Below are positions 1 to 8,193 of a stretch of 39,413 nucleotides of DNA, in pieces. The stretch lies in NCBI RefSeq assembly GCF_000336995.1, contig NZ_AOJI01000015.1, forward strand, positions 1-39,413, written 5' to 3'. Positions within the stretch are counted from its first letter, which is position 1; each line of letters begins with the position of its first letter. The DNA is from Halorubrum aidingense JCM 13560. Lineage in GTDB: Archaea; Halobacteriota; Halobacteria; Halobacteriales; Haloferacaceae. The notes under the pieces are model-generated. The model was not told where the DNA came from. It searched no databases and was given only the letters and a program-made list of their open reading frames with translations. Both the position numbers and the translations under genes were made by a program.

Positions 1-75
1 TCGCGCCTCCCCAGCCTCGTCGGTCGCCCTCCGCGCCGCTCCGGGCGACCGACTCCCTCGCGGGCCGTTCGCGCC

Positions 76-84
76 TTTATAAGG
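76..84 (+). promoter_or_regulatory. TATA box upstream of threonine-synthase-like gene
   Basis: TTTATAAGG in an otherwise GC-rich leader is a typical haloarchaeal TATA element. A transcript would start about 25 nt downstream, near 105-108, leaving a 5' leader before either candidate start (138 or 186). Nothing else is seen in 1-137. Confidence 0.6.
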
Positions 85-185
85 CGCGAACGGGCGCGCC
101 GGAACGCGGGCGTCGATCCGTTCCGGGAAGGGAACCGATGTTCCGGAGAGGGAAGCGATTAGTCGCCGCCGCCGCAAGGTCGGCC

Positions 186-1412
186 ATGGAGACGACGGAG
201 ACGACGACGGCGTTCCGCGGGCTGGAGAGTCGCGCGTCCGGACGGGTACACGAGACGGCCGATCCGACGGCGGTGCCGGCCGACGAGCAGGCGCGCGGGC
301 TCGATCCGGCGTACGACTACGACGCGGTCGACCCGGAGGCGTTGCTGCGGGCGCCGGGGGACGGCCCCGCCGGGGTCGGGTTCGGCCACTGGCGTTTCGA
401 CGCGCTGCTCCCGTTCCCGGCGGCGACCGCCGTCTCGGCGGGCGAGGGCGCCACGCCGCTCGTCCCGACCGACCGGCTCGCCGATGAGCTCGACGTCGAC
501 GCGGTGTACGTCAAAGACGAGGGTCGGAACCCGACCGGGACCGTCCTCGATCGCGGGCTCTCCGTCGCGCTGACGGCGGTCGCGGCCCGGGCGGCCGACG
601 GACAGGACGTCGAGCCGCTCGCCTGCGCGAGCCCCGGCAACGCCGGGCAGTCGATGGCGGCGTACGCGGGCCGGGCGGACCTCCGCTCGTACGCGTTCGT
701 CCCCTCCCGGTGCGCGTTCTCGAACAAGGCGATGACGAACGTCCACGGCGGGGACATGCGCGTGGTCGGCGGGCGGTTCCCGGACGCCGCGGCGGCGGTC
801 GACGAGCAGTTGGAGACCGACTACACCGACCTCGGCGAGTTCGCGACGCCGTACCGCCACGACGGCGTGAAGACGCTCGCGTTCGAACTGGTCGCCGACC
901 TCGGGGCGGCCCCCGACGCCGTCGTCGTCCCGACCGGGTCCGGCGAGGTCGTCGCCGGCATTTATAAGGGATTCTCCGAGCTGGTGCGCGTCGGTGCGAT
1001 CGACGCGGTCCCGAAGATCGTCGCGGCGCAGGCCGCGGGGTGCGCGCCGATCGCCGCCGCCGTCGAGCGCGGGCTCGACGAGCCGGAGCCGTGGTCGACG
1101 CCCGACACGATCTGCGGCGAACTCGAAATCGCCGACCCGGCGGGCGGCGCGGCCGCGATCGAGGCGGTCACGGAGAGCGGCGGGACCGCGGTGGCCGTCG
1201 AGGACGACGACATCCTCGCGAGCGCGGTCGCCGTCGCACAGAACGAGGTCATGGAGATGGGCGTCACCGGCGGCGCCGCGCCCGCCGGCGCGTGGGCGCT
1301 CGCTGAGGACGGCTTCTTCGACGGCGACGAGACCGTCGTCTTAGTGAACAGCGACGCCGGGCTCAAGACGCCGGACGTGCTCCGCAGCCACCTGATGGGT
1401 CAAGGTATTTAA
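186..1412 (+). CDS. Threonine synthase-like protein lacking the PLP lysine
   Basis: Fold-type II PLP enzyme family, closest in pattern to threonine synthase (O-phosphohomoserine to threonine). The order of motifs is kept: KDEGRNPTG near residues 111-119, an ASPGNAGQ substrate/phosphate loop, VPTGSGEVVAGIYKG and a C-terminal NSDAG. However, the position that carries the Schiff-base lysine in SFKDRG reads TVLDRG, with Leu at residue 121. The N-terminal CxxCG...CPxCGG zinc ribbon expected before LDPAYDYDAVD has also lost its cysteines. The frame is fully open (408 aa), so this is not a decayed pseudogene. It is probably a paralogue with a changed or regulatory role. An in-frame ATG at 138 is possible; 186 is chosen because the usual AFRGL start of the family follows. 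It is convergent with btuF, ending 28 bp away. Confidence 0.75.
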   Translation: METTETTTAFRGLESRASGRVHETADPTAVPADEQARGLDPAYDYDAVDPEALLRAPGDGPAGVGFGHWRFDALLPFPAATAVSAGEGATPLVPTDRLADELDVDAVYVKDEGRNPTGTVLDRGLSVALTAVAARAADGQDVEPLACASPGNAGQSMAAYAGRADLRSYAFVPSRCAFSNKAMTNVHGGDMRVVGGRFPDAAAAVDEQLETDYTDLGEFATPYRHDGVKTLAFELVADLGAAPDAVVVPTGSGEVVAGIYKGFSELVRVGAIDAVPKIVAAQAAGCAPIAAAVERGLDEPEPWSTPDTICGELEIADPAGGAAAIEAVTESGGTAVAVEDDDILASAVAVAQNEVMEMGVTGGAAPAGAWALAEDGFFDGDETVVLVNSDAGLKTPDVLRSHLMGQGI

Positions 1413-1440
1413 AAGCGGTCCGCAGCGGCGCGGTTTCGAC

Positions 1441-2634
1441 TCAGTCGCGACGCGCGAGCAGCCCGGTCGCGAGCAGGGCGAGCGCGGCCGCGACGACGCC
1501 GAATCCGGGCGCCTCCGCGCCGGTGTCCGCGCCGTCTTCGGTCGTTTCGTCGCCGTCACCGGCATCCTCGCCGTCGGCGGGTTCTTCGTCGTCACCGGTC
1601 TCCTCACCGCCGTCGGCGTCCTCGCCGTCGGTCGCTTCGTCGCCGGCGCCCTCCGACGTCTGTAGCTCCTCGACCGCGATCGAGAGCGTCTCGACGGACT
1701 CGATCACGCTGCGCGGCGCGGGCTGATTGAGGTAGTTCACGTTCAAGACGACGTAGTTCCCCTCGGTGCCGGCCGTCGTGCTCGCGTACGGCTCCTCGTC
1801 GAGGATCGGCGCCTCGGGGTCGGTGACGATGAGCACCTCGGGATCGGCTTCGAGGATGACCTCGTTCGAGAGCTGCGGGTACCCCTCGTGCTCGGCGGCG
1901 GCGACGTTGTCGACCCCGCCGACGGTCATGATCTCGTCGATGAACGTGTCGCCGGCGGCGACGAAGCCGTCGCCGAGCGGGTACAGCGCGGCGGGGCGGT
2001 CGACGTCGGCCGTGCGCTCCTCGGCGGCCGCGACCGCGTCGGCCATCTCCGCGTTCGTGTCGGCGGCCGCCTCGCACTCGCCGACGATCTGCCCCGTGAT
2101 CTCCGTCTTCTCCGCGATGTCGTCGACGGAGGTCGCCTCGGAGAAGTGATACACGGTGAGCCCCTGCTCGCGGAGATCCTCGACCTGATCGGCCGAGGCG
2201 TTCGGCGCGAGCACGAGGTCGGGGTCGGTGTTCACGACGCGCTCGACGCTGACCCCGAGCCCCTCGGCGGAGACGTCCGTCTTCTCGTCGGCGCCGTCGA
2301 GGTACAGCGCGTACTCCGTGAGACCGACCACCCGGTCCTGCGCGCCGAGCTCCCAGAGCGTCTGGGCGGCGGAGGGGTTCGTCGTCGTGATCCGCTCGGG
2401 CGGCTCGTCGAGGGTGATCGTCGTGCCTGTCGCGTCGGTCACCTCGATCGGGAACTCGCAGGCCGCCGCGTCGTCGGTCTGGTGGAGCCCCGGCCCGTCG
2501 ATTTGACCGATACTGGGCTGCTGTGCGGTCGCGTGTTCGATTCCGGGCTGTGTGCCCGCGGCCGCGCCGGCGGCGCCGCCCGCGAGGGCGGTCGCCACGA
2601 GCACGGCCATCGCGATGACGAAGTGCTGTCGCAT
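1441..2634 (-). CDS. btuF: ABC transporter substrate-binding protein, PGF-CTERM anchored (BtuF-like)
   Basis: Periplasmic-binding-protein domain of the BtuF/FhuD (cobalamin/Fe3+-siderophore) class, acting outside the membrane to hand substrate to BtuCD. The 397 aa protein has a signal peptide (residues 1-26, hydrophobic core AMAVLVATALAGG) and a binding-fold body starting near FPIEVTDATGTTITL and PPERITTTNPS. A long Asp/Glu/Gly linker and a C-terminal PGF tripeptide, hydrophobic segment and LLARRD tail follow, the signature of an archaeosortase A-processed, lipid-anchored surface protein. The start at 2634 is preferred over ATG 2655 because it begins directly at the signal peptide and lies about 25 nt from the shared AT-rich element. 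It is divergent from btuC and btuD. The exact substrate (B12 versus siderophore) cannot be told from sequence. Confidence 0.85.
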   Translation of the reverse strand: MRQHFVIAMAVLVATALAGGAAGAAAGTQPGIEHATAQQPSIGQIDGPGLHQTDDAAACEFPIEVTDATGTTITLDEPPERITTTNPSAAQTLWELGAQDRVVGLTEYALYLDGADEKTDVSAEGLGVSVERVVNTDPDLVLAPNASADQVEDLREQGLTVYHFSEATSVDDIAEKTEITGQIVGECEAAADTNAEMADAVAAAEERTADVDRPAALYPLGDGFVAAGDTFIDEIMTVGGVDNVAAAEHEGYPQLSNEVILEADPEVLIVTDPEAPILDEEPYASTTAGTEGNYVVLNVNYLNQPAPRSVIESVETLSIAVEELQTSEGAGDEATDGEDADGGEETGDDEEPADGEDAGDGDETTEDGADTGAEAPGFGVVAAALALLATGLLARRD

Positions 2635-2655
2635 CGGATCGACGACGACGCCCAT

Positions 2656-2696
2656 CCAATAAGTATTTACCTACTACAAGTTTTGTTGGGAAGTGA
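2656..2696. promoter_or_regulatory. Divergent btuF / btuCD promoter
   Basis: The short gap between the divergent genes is AT-rich against a GC-rich background. AAGTATTTACC at 2661-2671 can act as a TATA element in both directions: about 27 nt upstream of the btuC ATG (2697) and about 30 nt from the btuF ATG (2634), which implies nearly leaderless transcripts both ways. Flanking CCAATAA (2656-2662) and TTGTTGG (2683-2689) form an imperfect inverted pair that could be an operator. The regulator is unknown. Confidence 0.5.
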
Positions 2697-3839
2697 ATGA
2701 GTGCGTGGGTTCGATCGGCCGCGTGGTCGGCGGCGTTAGCCGCTGCGCTGGTACTCGTCGTCGTCGTGAGCGCCGCGATCGGTCCCGTCCGCATCCCGCC
2801 CGTAGCGGTCGTGAAGGCGGTGTTGAACGCCCTCGTCGTCCCCGTCGGCGTCGAGAGCGTCTCCTCCGGCGGCGTGCCGGTCTCGGCGTCCGGCGTGAGC
2901 TTCGCGTACCGGTCGCCGTTCGCGTTCCCCGTCGACGACGTCCACCAGCGGATCGTGGTCGGGGTCCGACTCCCGCGGATCCTGCTGGCCGCGCTCGTCG
3001 GCTTCGCGCTCGCGGCCGCCGGCACCGTGATGCAGGGCTTTTTCCGCAACCCGATGGCGGACCCGTCGATCATCGGCGTCTCCTCGGGCGCGGCCGCCGG
3101 CGCGGTCGCGTTCATCGTCTTCCCCGCCGCGCTGTCGACGACCGTGGCGCTCCCGCTCGTCGGCGCGGTCGACGTGGGGCTCTCGTACGGGGCGGGGGTC
3201 AGCCTGTTCGCGTTCGTCGGCGCGCTCGTCGCCGCCTTCGGCGTGTACGCGATCGCGACGCGGCACGGCCGGACGCCGGTGGCGACCCTGTTGCTCGCCG
3301 GCGTCGCCGTGCAGACGTTCCTCGGGGCGGTCATCTCGTACCTCCAGTTGCAGGCCGGCGAGTCGCTCCGCCGGATCGTCGCGTGGCTGATGGGCCACCT
3401 CTCGGGCGCCGCGTGGAGCGACGTGGCGGTGACGGCCGCCGTCGTCCCGCCCCTCTTCGTCCTGTTGCTCGCGTACGCCCGCGACCTGAACGTCATGCTG
3501 CTCGGCGAGGAGGAGGCGCAGGGGCTCGGCATCGCCGTCGAGCGCACCAAGCGGATCCTGCTCGGGGCGTCCGCGCTGATCACGGCCGCGGGGGTCGCGT
3601 TCGCCGGCGTCATCGGCTTCGTCGGGCTCATCGTCCCGCACATGCTCCGGCTCGTGGTCGGTCCCGACCACCGGGTGCTGCTGCCGACGGCCGCGCTCGC
3701 CGGCGGCTCGTTCCTCGTCGCGGCCGACACGGTCGCGCGGTCCGGGAGCGCGGAGCTGCCCGTCGGCGTCGTCACCGCCGCCGTCGGCGCGCCCTTCTTC
3801 ATTTATCTGCTGATGAACCGCGAGGTGCACGAGCTGTGA
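2697..3839 (+). CDS. btuC: ABC transporter permease, FecCD/BtuC family
   Basis: Polytopic membrane permease of 380 aa, the usual length for this class, with about ten hydrophobic segments. Family hallmarks are RLPRILLAALVGFALAAAG followed by QGFFRNPMADPSIIGVSSGA, the conserved region around the coupling and translocation helices of BtuC/FecC/FhuB. The late GVIGFVGLIVPHMLRL motif also matches. It forms the channel that receives substrate from the divergent btuF product and is powered by the btuD product, whose GTG start overlaps its TGA. The ATG at 2697 is chosen over GTG 2693 because it fits the leaderless distance from the AT-rich promoter element. Confidence 0.9.
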   Translation: MSAWVRSAAWSAALAAALVLVVVVSAAIGPVRIPPVAVVKAVLNALVVPVGVESVSSGGVPVSASGVSFAYRSPFAFPVDDVHQRIVVGVRLPRILLAALVGFALAAAGTVMQGFFRNPMADPSIIGVSSGAAAGAVAFIVFPAALSTTVALPLVGAVDVGLSYGAGVSLFAFVGALVAAFGVYAIATRHGRTPVATLLLAGVAVQTFLGAVISYLQLQAGESLRRIVAWLMGHLSGAAWSDVAVTAAVVPPLFVLLLAYARDLNVMLLGEEEAQGLGIAVERTKRILLGASALITAAGVAFAGVIGFVGLIVPHMLRLVVGPDHRVLLPTAALAGGSFLVAADTVARSGSAELPVGVVTAAVGAPFFIYLLMNREVHEL

Positions 3840-5125
3840 GCGCGGACCCGCCGGTCGGCCCCGTCGAGTCGAGCGACCGCGCCGAGTCGAGCGACCGCGT
3901 ACACGCCGAAGACGGCGACGGGTCCGCCGTCGAACCCGCCGGCGATCCCCGAATCGCGGTCCGCGACCTCTCGGTCTCTTTCGGCGACGTACCGGTCGTC
4001 TCCGGCGTCGACCTCGACGTCGATCGCGGGTCGCTCGTCGGCCTCGTCGGGCCGAACGGCGCCGGCAAGACGACCGTGCTCCGGGCTATCAAGGGAACGA
4101 TCGAGCCGGACGCGGGGACGGTCCGGCTGAACGGCGACCCCGCCGACGACCTGTCCGCGCGCGAGGTCGGCCGGCGGGTCGCGAGCGTCCCGCAGGAGAC
4201 GAGCCTCGCGTTCGACTTCCCGGTCCGGCACGTCGTCGAGATGGGTCGGACGCCGCACCTCGGGCGGTTCGACGGCCACGGTCCGGAGGACGAGCGAGCC
4301 GTCCGAGAGGCGATGGACGCCGCGGGTGTCGCGCGGTTCGCCGACCGGCCCATCACCGCGGTGTCGGGCGGCGAGCGCCAGCGCGTCCTGCTCGCGCGGG
4401 CGCTGGCACAGGAGACGCCCGCGCTGCTGCTCGACGAGCCGACCGCGAGCCTCGACGTGAATCACGCGGTGCGGACCGTCGAGCTCGTCCGCGAACTGGT
4501 CGACGACGGGCGCGCCGCGCTCGCCGCGATCCACGACCTCGACATGGCGGCCCGGTACTGCGACGAGATCGTCGTCCTCGCGAACGGCGGGGTCCACGCC
4601 GCCGGCCCGCCCGAGGAGGTGCTGACCGCGGACGCCGTGCGGGCCGCCTTCGACGCCGAGGCGTTCGTGGGGCGAAATCCGGCCACCGGATCGTCGTCGG
4701 TCACCGCGTTTCGCCGTTCCGACACCGACCCTCAACGGCTTCACGTCGTCGGCTCCGGGCGGGACGCCGCGCGCGTCGCCGCTCGACTCGCCGCCGCCGG
4801 CCACGCGGTCTCGGCCGGCGTCGTCCCCGCGGGCGACGCGCTCGCCGGCGTCGTGAGCGACGCGGGCGGAACCGTCGTCACCGCGCCGCCGTTCGAGCCC
4901 GTCGACGCGTCGGTTCAGGCGGCCGCCGTCGACCTCGCGCGAGCGGCGGACGCGGCGGTCGTCGTCGGTGAGGATATCCGACACGGTGGGGCCGGCGAGA
5001 GCGACGCCACCGACGCCATCGTGCGGGCCGCAGACCGCGTCGTCGAAATCGGTTCGGACGCGGGCGGGGCCGCCTCGCTCGAAGCGGTTCGCACCGCTCT
5101 CACAGCGGCGTCGACCGGCGAGTAG
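3836..5125 (+). CDS. btuD: ABC transporter ATP-binding protein with C-terminal extension (BtuD-like)
   Basis: ATPase subunit of the cobalamin/iron-type importer, acting at the inner face of the membrane. From the GTG at 3836, which overlaps the btuC stop (GTGA), the protein has 429 aa. A roughly 38-residue acidic N-terminal tail precedes the ATPase. Walker A is GPNGAGKT at residues 72-79, followed by a Q-loop (SVPQETS), the signature SGGERQR, Walker B LLLDEPTAS and the switch His in AAIHDLD. After about residue 290 there is a second, Ala/Val/Gly-rich globular part beginning RLHVVGSGRDAARVAARLAAAGH. It resembles a Rossmann-like domain and is not needed for the ATPase. Such an extension is familiar in haloarchaeal BtuD proteins, and its function is unknown to me. 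Confidence 0.88.
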   Translation: MSADPPVGPVESSDRAESSDRVHAEDGDGSAVEPAGDPRIAVRDLSVSFGDVPVVSGVDLDVDRGSLVGLVGPNGAGKTTVLRAIKGTIEPDAGTVRLNGDPADDLSAREVGRRVASVPQETSLAFDFPVRHVVEMGRTPHLGRFDGHGPEDERAVREAMDAAGVARFADRPITAVSGGERQRVLLARALAQETPALLLDEPTASLDVNHAVRTVELVRELVDDGRAALAAIHDLDMAARYCDEIVVLANGGVHAAGPPEEVLTADAVRAAFDAEAFVGRNPATGSSSVTAFRRSDTDPQRLHVVGSGRDAARVAARLAAAGHAVSAGVVPAGDALAGVVSDAGGTVVTAPPFEPVDASVQAAAVDLARAADAAVVVGEDIRHGGAGESDATDAIVRAADRVVEIGSDAGGAASLEAVRTALTAASTGE

Positions 5126-5264
5126 CGGCCGGGCGGGTTCCCGGGACCCGCGCTCGTGGAGTCGCGCTCGTGGAGTGGGGACTGGGCCTCGGGATCTCGC
5201 GATCGCGGCCAGACGTCCGCGTCGAAACGTCAGCGTTTATGACTCGCCTCTCGTCCGGTCGGTC
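5126..5264. promoter_or_regulatory. Intergenic region with trm5 promoter
   Basis: The only clear element is GTTTATGAC at about 5233-5241, a TATA-like site 25-30 nt before the trm5 ATG, giving a leaderless transcript. A short direct repeat of GTCGCGCTCGTGGA-type sequence lies near 5147-5175. Confidence 0.45.
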
Positions 5265-6254
5265 ATGAGCGTCCCCTGTGTCGCCGTCCAGCGCGAGCGC
5301 GGCGAGGCCGTCCGCGAGCGACTCGCCGACGCGGACCTCCTCGACGGCGACCACCAGATCGCCGTCGAGGGCGACACGATCTACATCCCCGTGACCGATC
5401 CGACGGCGGTTCCGGCCGAACTCGCGGAGGCGATCGTCGAGCGCGAGGCTGCCGAGCGCGACCGCCCGAAGACCCCCGCGGCGATCCTCGGCTACGAGCC
5501 CTCGTTAGAGCGGCTCGGCGACATCGTGATCGTCGACGAGGACGACGACGAGCGCGCCCGCGAGATCGCCGACGCCGTCATGGCCTCTGACGTCCCCTGT
5601 GCCACCGTGCTCAACCGCGCCTCGCCGATCGAGGGCGAACTGCGCGTCCGCCGGTGGGACGTGCTGGCGGGCGACGGCACCGAGACGGTCCACCGCGAGT
5701 ACGGCCACGAGTTCGCCCTCGACGTGGCGGAGGTGTACTTCTCGCCGCGGCTCGCCACCGAGCGGCACCGCGTGATCGAGCAGGTCGCCCCCGGGGAGGC
5801 CGTTATCGACATGTTCGCCGGCGTCGGCCCCTACGCGATCCCGATGGCGGCGCGCGGCGCCGAGGTCGTCGCCTGCGACCTGAACGAGACGGCCATCGAG
5901 TACCTGCGTGCGAACGCCGAGCGCAACGGGGTCGCCGACCGCGTGACCGCGATCGCCGGCGACGTCCGAGAGACGGCCGAGGCGTACGCCGACATCGCCG
6001 ACCGACTCGTGATGAACCTCCCGCACTCGGCCGACGAGTTCCTCGACACCGCGGTGGCGCTCGCGGGCGACGACTGCGTCGTCCACTTTTACGACATCCA
6101 GCACGAGGACGACCCGTTCGGCCCCGGACGGCGCGCCATCGAGGCCGCCGCCGGCACCGAGTACGACGTCGCCGTCGAGACCGAACGCGTCGTCAAATCC
6201 TACGCCCCCCACGAGTACAACGTCTGTCTCGACGTGCGACTAACCCGACGGTGA
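5265..6254 (+). CDS. trm5: tRNA (guanine37-N1)-methyltransferase Trm5 family
   Basis: Class I SAM-dependent methyltransferase of 329 aa that methylates G37 of tRNAs. In archaea this is also the first step to wyosine in tRNA-Phe. The C-terminal domain shows the SAM-binding loop DMFAGVGPYAIP, the acidic ribose contact ACDLNETAIEYL, and NLPHSADEF in the place of the catalytic NLP/NPPY motif, then HFYDIQ and the terminal VKSYAPHEYNVCLDVRL typical of Trm5. The N-terminal half (D1/D2 region) carries AILGYEPSLERLGDIVIV, as in the family. The ATG at 5265 fits a leaderless transcript. It stands alone between the importer genes and two small genes. Confidence 0.9.
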   Translation: MSVPCVAVQRERGEAVRERLADADLLDGDHQIAVEGDTIYIPVTDPTAVPAELAEAIVEREAAERDRPKTPAAILGYEPSLERLGDIVIVDEDDDERAREIADAVMASDVPCATVLNRASPIEGELRVRRWDVLAGDGTETVHREYGHEFALDVAEVYFSPRLATERHRVIEQVAPGEAVIDMFAGVGPYAIPMAARGAEVVACDLNETAIEYLRANAERNGVADRVTAIAGDVRETAEAYADIADRLVMNLPHSADEFLDTAVALAGDDCVVHFYDIQHEDDPFGPGRRAIEAAAGTEYDVAVETERVVKSYAPHEYNVCLDVRLTRR

Positions 6255-6475
6255 CCGAGGGATACGCTCTCGACTCGTTCTCTGTGCCCGGCGCCAGCGG
6301 TCCGTAGCGGGAGGTGCGGAGAGAGCGGGAGGTGCGGAGAGAGCGAGAGGAGCCGCGAGAGCGGGCGGAGCAACGCGCTCGCGTCCGAACCGGTGGCGTC
6401 GAGTCGGACCACCTCGTCGTCGAATCATTTCTGTCAGGTAACACTTTTATGATGTTCCGGACCGTCATCTCTGTC
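6255..6475. other. Intergenic region with 18-bp tandem repeat
   Basis: This gap holds two perfect copies of an 18-bp purine-rich unit (GCGGGAGGTGCGGAGAGA) at 6307-6324 and 6325-6342. Further down, CTTTTATGA at about 6444-6452 is a TATA-like site about 25-30 nt before the next ATG. The upstream reading frame is open but low-complexity and is not considered coding. Confidence 0.5.
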
Positions 6476-6697
6476 ATGAGTGACGCAGAAAGCGCCGACG
6501 AGCGCATCGACGAGACGACGACGTGGCCAGACCTCGCTATCGGTCTGTACGACCGACTGACCGGGCGGAACGCGGAGATCATCTACGAGTTCGAGGACAT
6601 GTCCGTCGACGTTCCGAGCGGGACCGGTGACGACGTCGAACACGCCAGTTGGCGGCTCGACGGGACCGTGCGGGTCACTACCCGTGAACAGGACTGA
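6476..6697 (+). CDS. Small conserved acidic protein of unknown function
   Basis: 73-aa soluble acidic protein. Its core, TTWPDLAIGLYDRLTGR followed by EIIYEFEDMSVDVPS and HASWRLDGTVRVTTRE, reads like a compact beta-rich domain, and I recall similar small haloarchaeal proteins without an assigned role. A TATA-like site lies the right distance upstream for a leaderless start at ATG 6476. The next gene starts inside its 3' end (GTG 6684), so the two are probably co-translated and may act together. No cysteine, signal peptide or membrane segment is seen. Confidence 0.7.
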   Translation: MSDAESADERIDETTTWPDLAIGLYDRLTGRNAEIIYEFEDMSVDVPSGTGDDVEHASWRLDGTVRVTTREQD

Positions 6698-7070
6698 GGG
6701 GAAACCACCACTCTCGGTCGAGACCGACGATCTGACGCTGGCGGTCGACGGCGTCAGTCTCGACGTTCACTCGACGGGAGAGCGACTGTTCGTCGAGGCC
6801 GACAGCGTCCGCGACGCGATTCGCACCCTCCGGCGGGTGCCCGTCGACGACGTGCGAGGTCCGGCCGCCTTCCTGACCGCGACCGACCTCACGACGGAGT
6901 TCCGGGTACGCGGGCGAACCGTCGCCGTGATCGGTGCCGGCGCACGCCCCGGCGTCCTATCCCGCCGACTCGGCGTCGCGCCCGCCGAGATCCGGATCAT
7001 CGGCGTAGTCGACGCCGCCGCAAGCGGGCTCGCGAGCATGAGAGGCGCCGGCAGACGGCTATTTCAGTGA
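6684..7070 (+). CDS. Conserved hypothetical protein, partner of the preceding gene
   Basis: 128 aa from a GTG that lies 14 nt inside the previous gene in a different frame. The protein shows LSVETDDLTLAVDGVSLDVHSTG, then an SVRDAIRTLRRVP helix, TEFRVRGRTVAVIGAGARPG and a C-terminal LGVAPAEIRIIGVVDA segment. This suggests alternating beta strands and helices with no transmembrane segment. The function is not recognised. The overlap indicates translational coupling with the 73-aa protein. ATG 6627 is an alternative start that would lengthen the overlap. Confidence 0.65.
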   Translation: MNRTEGKPPLSVETDDLTLAVDGVSLDVHSTGERLFVEADSVRDAIRTLRRVPVDDVRGPAAFLTATDLTTEFRVRGRTVAVIGAGARPGVLSRRLGVAPAEIRIIGVVDAAASGLASMRGAGRRLFQ

Positions 7071-7661
7071 TCGGCGACGCCGTGGTTCGCTGGCGGCGTC
7101 ACCGCTCACAGTCGCGGTAGCCGAACAGCGTGACTGCCGCCCGACCCGAGACGGTTCGGGTCTGACGGCTACGGCCCGTCACATGACAAGAGTCCACGGC
7201 CGCAGGTGCGTCGAGACCAGAGGCGACTTCGCGCTTGGCACGCCGAAGACGTGGATCAGACGTCGGCCGTGGGCGATCGCTGAGGGGGGTGACCGTCGCG
7301 CCGGACCGCAGTGGGAGACGGAACCGACGAGACCGCTGACGCCCGGCACGGGCTCCGACCGGGCACACACCGTCGGGGGAGTCGATCCCCGCCATCGCGG
7401 CACACGACAGGTGTTGTCACACACTACTTGAGTGCCGAACACGTATTTATACTTTTTCCTTATATACCTGTGAGCATTCGGTATATTCTTCTTTAATCGT
7501 CTGATTATGGGGTAATCTCTGAAACGAATCGATGTTTTCGAACCGGGGTTCTGTCGATCGGGTAGAGCGGCGGTCCGTTTACGCTGGGTCTTGCCGAGAG
7601 ATGCCTCCGCCGTCGGCGTTTCGGAACCCTTATTTTTCTCTTCGGGAATGGTATGATGAGC
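7071..7661. other. Gene-poor region before tRNA-Thr
   Basis: About 590 bp with no convincing gene; the short open frames have arginine-rich composition typical of GC-rich non-coding frames. The stretch 7436-7515 is strikingly AT-rich (TATTTATACTTTTTCC, then CTTATATACC and TTCTTCTTTAATC) and could contain promoter or terminator elements. The tRNA-Thr promoter is probably CCTTATTTTTC at 7628-7638. Confidence 0.5.
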
Positions 7662-7733
7662 GCCGGAGTAGCTCAGCTGGCAGAGCGATTCCTTCGTAAG
7701 GAATAGGTCGAGGGTTCAAATCCCTCCTCCGGC
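7662..7733 (+). tRNA. tRNA-Thr (anticodon CGT)
   Basis: Full cloverleaf: acceptor GCCGGAG/CTCCGGC, D arm GCTC/GAGC, anticodon stem ATTCC/GGAAT around loop TTCGTAA (anticodon CGT at 7695-7697), variable AGGTC, and T arm GAGGG-TTCAAAT-CCCTC. CCA is not encoded. It reads ACG codons. It sits exactly where host genes give way to provirus genes, so its 3' half is the likely left attachment site. Confidence 0.97.
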
Positions 7734-7749
7734 TTCAACCAATTCGTTT

Positions 7750-7776
7750 ACAATCCCACTGGTAAACCGGGATTGT
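7750..7776. repeat. Inverted repeat just downstream of tRNA-Thr
   Basis: ACAATCCC (7750-7757) and GGGATTGT (7769-7776) are perfect 8-bp inverted arms around an 11-nt spacer, starting 17 nt after the tRNA. It could be a tRNA transcript end structure, an operator for the first provirus promoter, or an arm-type recombinase site. Confidence 0.6.
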
Positions 7777-7822
7777 GATACTTCTCGCGGTTACGATCTG
7801 AGTTCTACCAACCGACATACGG

Positions 7823-7830
7823 TTTATCAG
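7823..7830 (+). promoter_or_regulatory. TATA-like box for first provirus genes
   Basis: TTTATC within GGTTTATCAG (about 7822-7830) lies about 35 nt before ATG 7863, so transcription would begin only a few bases ahead of the first small gene. Confidence 0.4.
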
Positions 7831-7862
7831 CCGTCGGCCTCTCGAACGGGGGTGACGGCCTG

Positions 7863-8003
7863 ATGGCGGTCTCTTCAGGGCCGTACTGTAGCGCTCTCGG
7901 CTGTGGTGACGACGCCGAAGTTGTCGTCCGCCTCGATGACGCTCGCGAGCGTGTCGTCTGCGACGATCACGCCGACGACGGCGAGGTGATCGGCGATGTC
8001 TGA
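7863..8003 (+). CDS. 46-aa putative zinc-binding microprotein
   Basis: Short open frame of 46 codons with paired metal ligands: C9-x4-C14 in YCSALGCGDDAEV, then C33-x2-H36 in RVVCDDHADD. The hydrophobic VVVRL strand between them gives a zinc-knuckle pattern that chance frames rarely show. The end overlaps the next gene's ATG (7996) by 8 nt, consistent with coupled translation. It is the first gene of the provirus early region and sits just after a TATA-like site. Role unknown; small zinc proteins in archaeal viruses often bind nucleic acid or act as regulators, which is only an inference here. Confidence 0.65.
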   Translation: MAVSSGPYCSALGCGDDAEVVVRLDDARERVVCDDHADDGEVIGDV

Positions 8004-8193
8004 GGACGAGGTTACTGCAGGCGAGGCGCTTGCCGTTGCCCAGCGCGCTCTCGCGAAAGTGGTTGCCGTAGAGAGAGATCTCGCTGAGCTTGAGGACGAG
8101 ACAGCTGCGTTACGATCCGAACTCAACGAAGTCGACCGACGGCTTTCAGAGCAAGAGGCTGCTGCGGAAGACGGAGGTGGAGACGATGTCTGA
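7996..8193 (+). CDS. Small coiled-coil protein, paralogue of next gene
   Basis: 65-aa acidic protein. Residues 1-20 (MSEDEVTAGEALAVAQRALA) match the start of the following protein almost position for position. After that comes a heptad-like helix (VVAVERDLAELEDETAALRSELNEVDRRLSEQ) suited to dimerisation. The 3' end overlaps the next ATG at 8186. It looks like a partial duplication of the N-terminal module of the next gene, possibly forming heterodimers with it. No function recognised. Confidence 0.7.
   Translation: MSEDEVTAGEALAVAQRALAKVVAVERDLAELEDETAALRSELNEVDRRLSEQEAAAEDGGGDDV

Noticed and set aside
7183..7496. Overlapping short frames before tRNA-Thr
   Set aside because: Arg/Gly/Pro-rich, mutually overlapping, and without homology-like patterns.
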